A DNA stretch of 64,000 nt. Origin: Chrysoperla carnea. Lineage: Eukaryota; Arthropoda; Insecta; Neuroptera; Chrysopidae. A program made the position numbers and the translations under genes. Shown piece after piece: positions 1-10,100 of this stretch. The stretch lies in the NCBI RefSeq assembly GCF_905475395.1, contig NC_058340.1, positions 64,520,181-64,584,180 on the forward strand, in the 5' to 3' direction. Numbering within the stretch: position 1 is the stretch's first letter; each line of letters begins with the position of its first letter. The notes under the pieces were generated by a model. It did not search any database. It worked only from the letters and a program-made list of their open reading frames with translations, and was not told the DNA's origin.

Positions 1-233
1 AGAGTTATTGTTGTTTTTATATAGATAACAATGGTCCTTACTTTGTGGAAAACATTTTTAATGTGAATTGTTGTGAACTAGGATGAGTTGAATAAATGAT
101 TGTGCATATATTTACAAAAATGTTGCTTTTATATATGTATGGAAAAAAATATGTGGCATTTATAAGATATAAAAAATTATTCAGTGGAAATAATTTCAAT
201 CAAATATCTTAAAGGAAAAGGTTATATTAATAT

Positions 234-255
234 ATGCATTTACAGGATACTTCAG
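234..255 (+). CDS. Gene A candidate initiator exon (22 nt coding)
   Basis: An ATG at 234 with an in-frame TAA six bases upstream opens seven codons (MHLQDTS) plus one base, then a strong GTAAGC donor at 256. The leftover phase-1 base joins the phase-1 exon at 1524 to give a Glu codon. A shorter 10-nt micro-exon (246-255) behind a TTTACAG acceptor is possible instead, with the true start outside the window. Confidence 0.35.
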
Positions 256-2787
256 GTAAGCGTTTACTCAATACCTGACAATGCAATGCATTTGGGATTT
301 AATTTGCTTCTAAATTTAAGTTTTTAAACAGGGATGAATTATTTTTACTATGATGAATTGGCGAGATAAGTTCCAAAGACAAGAAGAGTTGATGTCATGA
401 ATGTTAAAAATGTTAATCTAACTGATTACTGGTCAAAGAAGATAAACACTGGTCATATTCTAGTATTTATTTAGTTTTTCATTAGTAATGGTGGAAAAAA
501 GTTTTAAACAAAATTTTCAAGAAGTATTCATTTAAACAATTTTTATAAAAATTCAAGATGGTGACTGCTTTTTGGAATTCAAGGGAGAAAACTGGCGTGA
601 ATTTTTCCTAGTTGGCTATCTGTTAATAAAATTTCCTCATTCCGCTGCGATTTAACGCAAATTTAGATCCTTTTTATGACGATATTACTACATGTTTTAA
701 TAAACTATCAATTCCTTAAACACCCTGTAATGACTTTAAGTAAAAAATTCATTCAAACGTTAATATATTTTTCTTCATATATTTCTGATGCAAATAAAAA
801 TTCACGTTGTAGTTATTTTTGTTTTTTACGGGTATTTTAAGAAAATGAGTCTCATATATTTCCCATAACCATTTTTAGAAAAATTAAAATTTAAAGTATA
901 TTTTATTCATGACTATACTTATATTAGATTAGAATCCGAAGTACGGTGAAATAGCCATGGTAAGTTGCTCTATTTGAACAATTAAACATGAACGATTTGA
1001 TCAAGGCTCAAATCTTAGACTTGTCGTTTTGAAGACATTTTACCACAGTCTTGCTTCACCTTGAAAGTCCACGGCAATTTGAATAAAATGTTTGGGAAAA
1101 CCTCGAATCCAACAGGCCAATGTTTTGAGATAAAGTGCTCTGGTTGAGAATCTCTTTGACCTACAATAAATGAACTGGGCCATTCAATAAATCTTTCCAG
1201 ATCGCAGTATGATGGGATCCGAATAATTCAATACATCTCTGTATTTATGTTCGGCAAAGGTAGCCATGATATTTGAAAATTACCATCAAATTTTTGTAGA
1301 AAAACAATAGAATCAATAGTGTCACATCGAAAAACATGCAAAATCTTTTTGGCCTGTAATAAATTTTTAGTATGTCTCACATATAATTCATAAAATGAGT
1401 TACGTTAATAAGCAATCATCCGAAGGTACATGAAATCATTTTTTTTATTAAATTTATTATCCAATCCTAGTAAAAGCACTGGGTTATTATTAATTAAAAA
1501 CAATACATTTTCCTTATTTCTAGAAAAAATCGTCAATAAACTAATAGGTAGTAAGATACATAAACGAAAGGAGAAACCAATACAAACGCCACAAACAAAA
1601 ACTAATTCTGTATCATTTTCGGTATCATCGAATACATACGCATCACCACTATTTGCTAAAACCATAAATCGTAATGCATTAACGACGAGCGAATACCTTA
1701 GTTTATTAGCAAAACCAAAGCAGTAAGAAACCATAATTTATTTTACTTAATTTGCAATATCTTTAAGCATTCATTCTTAATTTTTGTTTCAAACCACCTT
1801 TTCCTTCCCTATAAAAAGAGATATTTTTCGGGAATTTTAAAAAAAAATACTTTTTAGATATGACACGTCAGTATTTCCGAATCGATGCCCCAAGTTTTAG
1901 AACCATATAATAATCATATTTGTTAACTTCAAAGGAGAAATCGAAACTTGGAGAGAGTGTTATTAATGTCTTACTTAATTATTTTTTAACCTAGGGTCGT
2001 GGAACCAGTCATGACTAACAATAATTTAAAGCAAGTACCCACAAAAAAAAGGAAAATAGTAAACTATAATTGGAATGATTATACGATAACAATACCGATA
2101 TCAAAATTATATTTCTTGTTAAAAGATATTTCTATGTTTACGAATGAAGAAATCAAACATTTCTTTAAGGTAATGATAAAAACTTTTCCTCTCAAATATA
2201 GGCCCTTTTAAACATCCAAAAATGTTTAATTATATTCCAAATGATCGAAGATTTCTTCACCAAATGAGCAAAAGAGACACATTGCATATCAATCCTTCGA
2301 TAGCAAGCTGCTTTTTATCTAAAGGCTTCGCGCTGCTATATATATAAGATTTAACAATTTTTAGAGCACATATCCTTGGATTTCCATGAGCTGCTTCAGA
2401 GAGGTCGAAAAATTGTTTGATTGATTTCTTCATAACTATAAATTTTTACACAAATCGTAGTAGAAGTCAATCAAAAATTTTGAAAAATTTCTAGACTCTC
2501 AAGCAAGGTTAAAATCGACTTTGAAATAAAACCTAAGATTGAAAATGGTCATAAAAATCTGGACGAAGGACTAATACAAATTGAATAACGTTATCAAGAC
2601 CTATTTCGCCTTTGCTATTCGAAACATTTCCAATTTTCATTTAAGCCTAGGCACATTCACATTTTCATTTCTGTTTTTCTAGACTTTACGTGATTCGGAA
2701 GATATAAAAATTAAAAGAAAAGTAATAAATAAGAATCAAAATAAGGATACACCATTGAATTCGCAAAAATCCTCATCCACAAAATAA
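234..2787 (+). CDS. Gene A: small basic protein, diverged tandem paralog of gene B (spliced, about 166 aa)
   Basis: Model: join(234-255, 1524-1722, 1995-2169, 2683-2787), 501 nt in frame, 166 residues plus stop. All introns are GT-AG and all phases match. I do not recognise the family. The protein is Lys/Ser/Thr/Asn-rich with no signal peptide or membrane segment. The second coding exon ends in 'SEYLSLLAKPK', which resembles 'SQYIRMLSKPK' at the same place in the gene 3 kb downstream. In both genes that exon ends in phase 2 and the next ends in phase 0, and that next exon has a helix beginning A/S-K-L followed by an Asp- or Glu-containing stretch and a Phe pair. I infer a tandem duplication. 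The LAKPK motif recalls THEG-type repeats of sperm proteins (family knowledge, low certainty). The first exon is the weakest part; exons 2-4 stand better. Confidence 0.55.
1524..1722 (+). CDS. Gene A coding exon with LAKPK motif
   Basis: It follows a pyrimidine-rich acceptor (TTTCTAG ending at 1523) and ends at a GTAAGA donor at 1723. It enters in phase 1 and leaves in phase 2. It encodes a basic stretch (KIHKRKEKP), then a Ser/Thr/Asn-rich stretch, and ends 'NALTTSEYLSLLAKPK'. The reading frame is open upstream to an ATG at 1430, so a start within a longer first exon is an alternative, but the acceptor looks real. Confidence 0.6.
1995..2169 (+). CDS. Gene A coding exon 3
   Basis: Acceptor ACCTAG ends at 1994 and the donor is GTAATG at 2170. 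It enters in phase 2 and exits in phase 0, the same phases as the corresponding exon of gene B (4576-4810). It encodes a basic linker (KKRKIVNYNWNDY) and a helix-like 'SKLYFLLKDISMF' followed by 'EEIKHFFK'. Confidence 0.65.
2683..2787 (+). CDS. Gene A terminal coding exon
   Basis: A TTTTTCTAG acceptor ends at 2682. It has 34 codons, Lys/Asn/Ser-rich (TLRDSEDIKIKRKV...), then TAA at 2785-2787. It enters in phase 0 and is directly followed by AATAAA signals. It lacks the Cys-rich region that gene B has at this position. Confidence 0.65.
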   Translation, partial: TLRDSEDIKIKRKVINKNQNKDTPLNSQKSSSTK

Positions 2788-2799
2788 TAAAAATTATGT

Positions 2800-2833
2800 A
2801 ATAAAAATAATGTAAATGTATTACAATAATAAA
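2800..2833 (+). terminator. Polyadenylation signals of gene A
   Basis: AATAAA occurs at 2800-2805 and again at 2828-2833, 13 and 41 bases after the gene A stop codon. A+T-rich DNA makes chance hexamers common, but the placement fits a short 3' UTR. Confidence 0.4.
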
Positions 2834-3807
2834 AACTTAAAAATTTGTCATTAATTTGACTATGACATTTTGGCCATGGTTAGGCATTTATTCATTTCTT
2901 CAGTATTAATCTAATACAATAATGCACAGAAATGGAAGTTTGATAAACTTTCAAAATTGTTGTATTGAATTAAGAAAAAAGGAATGACTACGATGAAATA
3001 ATATATTTTGAACTGATTATGGCTTTAAAATAAACTGTCAATAAATTAAAAAATGTGATATTTATTAAAACTCTTCATTTCTTGTGACAGGTACCTACTA
3101 TACTTAAATAGAATCCATCTTTACCCTTTAGCTACTACCAGGACTCATGAGAAAACTTTAGACTTTTAAAATACTTTATATTTTTATACTTTCAACTTCA
3201 AAACTTTGTCACCCTGACACCTCAAAGATCAATAAAAATGGCTTAGTTTCCACCCGAGACAGAATCTTATTGAGCCAAAGATTACGTCCAGTTCCATTGT
3301 AAGATTGCGTCAAGGTCAAGAACATGACTCACATTTCGTTTGATATTGAATTTCCTGCTGAAGTCATGCTGTTACAAAGTTACTGCTCGCCACTCTAAAC
3401 AAAACAATTATTCTCGAATAGGCATCATTCCAGCGTATCTGATATTAAAATCTTTGACTTTTCATATTAGAGCAGCGCTGCCATCGATTCTATTGTACCT
3501 TCCATCTATTTTGCACACAGCGAATAACAATTTTCTGTTTAATTTTAAAATTGTTTACACCCCGCAAGTGTCACTTAGTAAAAACAAAAAAATAATAAAT
3601 ATAAACAATTTAATCGCCAATGCCTAGCAAATTTTCAAAGATTCCTATTTATACAAATTGGGATTCAATATGACATTATCCACAAAAAATTAATTAATAC
3701 CATCATATGCCAATTCATTCGAAATTAAAATTTTTAGTATTAAAATTAATTAATTAACCTCTTATTAAATAAGTATGAAAGAATAATTGCATTTGTAAAA
3801 CATAAAG
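2834..3807. other. Intergenic spacer between genes A and B
   Basis: No supportable gene. A 95-codon open frame at 3340-3627 overlaps a dispersed repeat: about 3470-3530 (CGCTGCCATCGATTCTATTG) reappears diverged at 15381-15435. It is therefore treated as repeat sequence. Confidence 0.5.
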
Positions 3808-4157
3808 ATGGTAGATGAGGACAGTATAGCGGAAGCTCCTTCTGTTTTAAATGAAGTATTGGCTGGACAAAAGTTACGTGAAACTAAAAGTGCCAAATGT
3901 TTAGATATTGTAGAATCGATAACTGTACGAAAGTCTAAAAAGTTACGAAACATAAAAAAGAAGAAACGTTCTACGGAAATTAAAAAATCACAAAAACGAT
4001 GTAATAAGGCGAATATGTTAATATGTTGCTGTTCACCGCACAGAAAACGGATCCCACATGCAAACAAATTAAGAAAAGCAAATATACCTTCTAAAATCAC
4101 CAATCGATTATTACTAACGAAAAGTCAATACATACGAATGTTATCAAAGCCCAAGCC
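3808..4157 (+). CDS. Gene B coding exon 1
   Basis: The first ATG after an in-frame TAA begins an acidic MVDEDSIAEAPSVL stretch. A very basic region (KSKKLRNIKKKKRS) and a CCC cluster follow, ending 'SQYIRMLSKPK'. The donor GTGAGT at 4158 leaves phase 2. The motif and phase match the exon at 1524-1722. Confidence 0.75.
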
Positions 4158-7100
4158 GTGAGTATCATATCCATAAAAACGAATACCTATCGACTTTTAT
4201 TTGCTCTCCTCAATGAAATTTCGTTTGAAATTGAACTAAAAAATAAATTGGGTAAAAAGGGCTTCATATTATTGAAAATAAGGGCTGCAATAATTATTAA
4301 GTTTTGTTAATATACAGCTCTTAACTTCCTTAAAAAAGGGACGTTGAACTCTTTTTCACTTGGCTGGTTCAAATTAAATAAATATGACACAATAAATCAG
4401 AGTAGGCAACAAGGTTTGTATGCACTGAAAAAGATCAGAGATAGTTTATTTGGTTAGATCACTGAACCCCCAATAGTTGAATATTAGATCCAGAAACGAA
4501 TTCCAGTCATGAACCATTAGCATTTCAAACAATAATCGATTCCCACGTATTCATGTGGAACGTTTTAATTTTCAGAAATTATTATGCACCAAATATATGT
4601 GGCAAGCCAATAAAAAAACAACGAAAATCTGCTTTTTATCAAATACCAAATGCAGAAATTACTCGATTATCAAGACCGACACGAGCAAAACTACTTGTAA
4701 CTTTTCAAAAATATCATGATGTTTTACCAGCTTCCAAACTAGAAAGTTTATTTTCACAATTACAACGAGGAAATGATGACGATAATAAGTTATTCAACAA
4801 ACGCTTTGATGTGAGTTATATTTTTATTGTCTATATTATTAATTGATATACTTACACGAAACTTAAGCTGATCGCTGTCAAGCCATACTTTCGAATTAAC
4901 TGAAACCACGGATTAAACTGAATGTTTTAGTCGTGTACCGAAAAATTTGTTTTTTCAATTTATGTTGTTTTTTGGGGAGATTACGGTATACGATATTCAC
5001 GGCGAAGAAAACTTGCGTTTTTTCTATTCTTACTATCCTATTCTCTTTTCCACACTACAACTAGATATTCACCCAACAAGATAACATTCTATTGCCCTAG
5101 TGATACAATAATTTTGTAATATTGTTTGTAATATTTCAGAAAAAAGAAAAACCTAAAAAAATTAAACGAAAACATTCGAAAAGAAAATCGAAAAAGAAAT
5201 GCTGTGAATTGTATGCTATTGAATGCCTTGCAACCAAATTTGCCATTAAATTAACGGCATTCTTAACATTGCAATGCAATAGAAGCCGAAATATTCGTAC
5301 AATCGAAACTATAGCAGAATTAATATTTTTGTTGCTGAGATCGGCGGATGGTAAATCTTGTCATGCTAATATTTGTACAATTAGTGAAGATATGTGGGAA
5401 TATTTATGCGCATCAGCACATTTTCTTGCATGCATTTTAGATGTTGTTTATTGTAAATATGAAACTATAAAAAAACGACCTCCGGCAGGATCTGACAAGT
5501 CAAGAAAAAGAGATACTGAAGATAAATCTGACAGCTTTTCTGTAAGAAAATTGTTTTTATATATAAGTCCTTTATATGACCAATTGAAGTCTTCACATAA
5601 TTTATTTGTTTTCTCGAGATTTATGCGATAAGTAATACTGTAATTTAACTTTAATTCTTAAATTGGGCTGTTGTATTTCACGGGGAAAATTCAGAAATTT
5701 TTCAAATAATTGATGGATATATATTTCAATTAATTTTTGTCCAAAAATGCTGATTTCAACTTTAATCGGATTTTCCCCTGGTGAAAAAAATATTAGGGGA
5801 AAGAATAAGTCTTAATGAGTCTTAAAAACTCTGAAAAGTTTTAGGAAATCTTGGGAAAGTCTTAGGAACTCTGAATAACTCTGATTTTATAAAAAAATTC
5901 CTAAATTTCTTAAAAAAATTAATATTTGACAACAAATTTAAAAAGCGCGGTCCTTAATAATAGTCTTAATAATTTCTCTAACCCTAGAGTGAAGAATCTT
6001 CTCAAAGCGATGATGGTAGCGCTTATGGTACAGCTCATCTTGAAATTTCCAAAACAAAAATATCTCCTTTTTATTCAACTGAAGCTCAACAGGGACGGCA
6101 CCCTGACCATTATATAGAAATAGCTGATGATAAATATAATAAGAATACCGGACAAGCTGCATTTTCACAATTAAGTCGTTTAGAACGAGATAGAACTCCA
6201 ACTCGAAAACAATTATATCAACAAAGAGATCTTTCTCTAAAACAAAATTCTAGACATTATTTAGAAATTAACACTGGTGATGATAAAACTGGCCGAGCTA
6301 CTGTCTTGAAATTAGAACGTCTGGAACAAGATCGAACTCTTCTCGGAAAACAACAACTTTCTCAAAAATCGGATACTCCCAAAGCACTTAAAACATCCAA
6401 ATTGGAGAAACTAAAAATTTTGGAGCAAGTCGCACCTGGCAAACCACAATTTTCTAAAAAAGTTGATATCAAAACACAAAAAACTTCCTTTTCTGTTAGA
6501 AGACCAAGATCCGCTATTGGTGTGTCCGACATTCCTAACCTGAGATCTCCCAAAGATAAGCCTGTGAAACAAGAAGGTAGTACCACAGATTTTTCTGAAG
6601 ATGACGACAAAGGTTTTAGATATAAAACAGATCCACGGGACCATCATGGCTATCATACCCCCAAACAAGAATCTCCCAAAAGCCTTAAAGATATAAAACA
6701 AAAACACCTTGGAGATAAAGATTCTTCTGATGACGATCAGGATGGAAAATATAAATCAGCAGAGAAACACAGGCATAGTTCTTCAAAACTGACTTCTCCT
6801 GAAAGTCCCAAACAAACATCACCAAAGGATAAAAAACAAAAAGACCGTAGAGATCGTGACTCCTCGGATACTTCTCCAGATAGAGATTTACAAAAAGGGC
6901 GTAGGCATAAATCAGACGACCGGCCTGATCTTGGTTCCTCAAAGATATCTCCAACTGATGGAAAACAAACATCCCCGAAAGATATTTCACGAAAACGTCG
7001 GGCAGATATAGATTCTGCTGACGATGATCAAGATGGAAAACATAAATCAGCAGATAAATATAGGCATGTTTCCTCAAAAGAGGAATTTCTTAAAGGCCCC

Positions 7101-10100
7101 AAACAAACATCACCAAAGGATCAAAAACAAAAAGATCGTACAGATCGTGACTCTTTGTATTCTTCTTCAGATAGTGATTTGCAAAAAAGGCGTAAGCATA
7201 AATCACACGATCGATCTGATAATGGTTTTTCAAAGAGATCTCCTACAGATGGAAAACAAACATCATCCAAAGATACTTTACAAAAATATCGTGGAGATAG
7301 AGATTTTTTTGACGACAATAAAGATAGAATACAAAAATCAGCAGATAAACATAGGCATAGTTCCTCAAAAGACGATTTTCTTAATGGTTCCAAACAAACA
7401 TCACCAAAGGATAAAAAACAAAAAGATCGAAGAGATCGTGACTTTTCGGATACTTCTTCAGATACTGATTTTCAAAAAAGGCGTAAACATAAATCAGACA
7501 TCCGACCTGATCATGGTTCCTCAAAGAGATCACCAAATGATGGAAAACAAAGATCCTCGGAAGATACTTCAAAAAAACGTCGTGGAGATAAAGATTCTCC
7601 TGACTACGAACAAGATGGAAAATATAAATCAGCCGATAAACGTAGGCATGGTTCCTCAAAAGAGGATTCCCCTAAAGGTCCAAAACAAACATCACCAATA
7701 GATAAAAAGCAAGATCATAGAGGTCGTGACTCTTCGGATACTACTTCAGAAAGAGATTTACAAAAAGGGCGTAGACATAAATCAAGCGAACGACTTGATC
7801 ACGGTTCCTCAAAGAAATCTCCAACTGATAAAAAACAAACATCCCCAAAAGATACTTTACGAAAACGTCGAGAAGGTAGAGATTCTGCTGACTACGATCA
7901 AGATGAAAAACATAAATCAGCAGATAAATATAGATTTGGTTCTTCAAAAGACGATTTTCTTAAGGGTTTCAAACAAACATCACCAAAGGCTAAAAAACAA
8001 GAAGATCGTAGAGATCGTGACTCTTCAGATACTTCTGATAATGATCAGAAGTCTAAGGAAACTAAAAGAAATCGAAAGCAACCATCATCGAAAGGTGCTT
8101 CACAAAAAGATCGTAAAGATCGAGAACCTGTAGATTCTTCTGATAAAGATTTGCATGATAAACATAAATCAGAAGACCGACGTAAGCATTTTTCTTATAA
8201 AGAAGGGTATATAGAAAGTCGAAAAAAATCACCAAAGGACACTATAGATTCTTCCGGTGAGGACTTAGGTGGAAAATCTAAAAAGCGCTATGACGCTCAC
8301 CGCGGTTGGCATGAACCAAGAAAGAAAAATGATAATGACCGTAGTTCTTCAGATTTTTCTGATGATGACCATAAAAGTAAAAAATTAAAAAGTCTACCTG
8401 GAGATGCATATTCAAAAGAGAAAAAATCGGCACACCGTGGTTGGCATAAAACAAAAGACAGTTCCCCAGAAGATAACAGGCAGACATTGCCGAAGAGTAG
8501 AAAGCATAAAGACCTGAAAGATCGTAGGTCTTCTTCAGATCTTTCTGATGGAGATTTAGCTGCTAAACATAAAAATGAACTAACGAAATATGAATCCCGA
8601 AGAGATCAAAAACAAAAATCTACGAAGGATGGTTCTTCAGATTCTGATGACAGTGAAGATCTAAGTAAACGTAAATCTGGACCTAGAAGTCCCAGGCGGT
8701 ACACTTCATCATCACCTAGATCTCATTTATCGAGTAGCCCATTACGAGAAAGTCCAGGTATTATTTTCGGTAATTATAGCCTTTATCTATTACACATTTA
8801 ATTATTTTGAACAGATGCACATGGTAAAGAGTCTCCAGAAAGTCCATATGGCAAAAGAAGGAAACATCCGGTAAGTGTATTTATTTATTAACCTTTAAAT
8901 GTGAGATATATGACGAGCAGTCTAAATGAAAATGTTGGCAAAAGCAACATTTTCTGTGGACAGCGTAACATTATTTTTATTTATTTATAATTTATTTAAG
9001 GATAAAAAGCGAACTTCTAGAGGATCTCTTTCTGGAAAATCGTCTCTTAAATCAGAATCAATGCTCGACGCTCTAGAAAAAGAATTAAGCAAAAGCCCAA
9101 CAAGGGATAAAAACTATTTCAGATCGAAAAAGACCACTGAAAGTGAAAAAGATGTAATTAGGGATGAACAAGGGCGACCTATAAAAGACTCAAAAATATC
9201 TGATCGAAAATCGAAGGATAAAATTGAGAAAACTAAATCAGGTTACATAGACAAATCTGTGAAAGGAAAAACTAGCAGAGACATGTCTGATGATCTTAGT
9301 ATTGATGAAAAAAGTGATGATGATGTAGAAAAAGGTAAAAAACGAGCCGTTAAACCCAAGAAGGAAGGTATAAAAGACGAAGCAGAATTATCAAGTGATA
9401 GTGGCGGTAGTCAAAAACACATTAGCGGTGAAAAGCTGAAAAATGGTAAAAAGGACACAGGAGGTGATAAGGATTTAAAGTCACCTGAATTAAAAAAGAC
9501 GATTGCAAGTGATAGTAAATCAACTCTTAAAGAAATCAAATCTAGAAAAGAGGAGGATATAATAAAAGATAGAGAAGCTGGTATTAAACTTAGTGGTATG
9601 TTAGATCAAGAAGAGAAAATGCGAAAAGAAAAAGATCGACAAAAGAGTGAAAAAGACAAAAGTTCCGATGAATCAGAAACTGGAACTTCATCAGTGATGG
9701 ATACACAAAAAACAAAAAAAGATATAGACAAGAGAGATAAGACAAAAGATAGGGATGAAACTGAAAGCGAGGCGTTGTCAGAACTTGAAGTACCACACAA
9801 AATGGAAAAAGGTTTTACAGACAAAGAAGGCAAGAAAATGGACTATTCTGAAAGTGAATTATTAGAAGATAAAAGAAGAAAAGACAAGAAAAAACCCGAT
9901 ACTGATCTTGAAAGTGGGGTATCATTATCAGAGACAGAAGACGAAAGAAAAGAGAAGAAAGGCAATGAACTTAAGACAAAAGATGAAAGTGGTCGTGAGA
10001 GTAAGGGATCCTCAGAATTTGATGGTATGACACCAGAAAAAAGGATTACAGATAAATTGCCTCAGGAAAAAAAACCGTTTGAATCACGTATTAAAGATCA

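Noticed and set aside
3340-3627. 95-codon open frame between genes A and B
   Set aside because: Overlaps a repeat also found at 15381-15435, has no splice partners in phase and no recognisable domain.
3765-4103. 112-codon minus-strand frame opposite gene B exon 1
   Set aside because: Shadow of the real exon on the other strand.
7024-7701. A 225-codon plus-strand frame and several minus-strand frames (6362-8487) overlapping gene B exon 4
   Set aside because: They arise because the codon-multiple tandem repeat keeps other frames open as well; the peptides simply echo the repeat period and the exon-4 frame alone joins correctly to the flanking exons.
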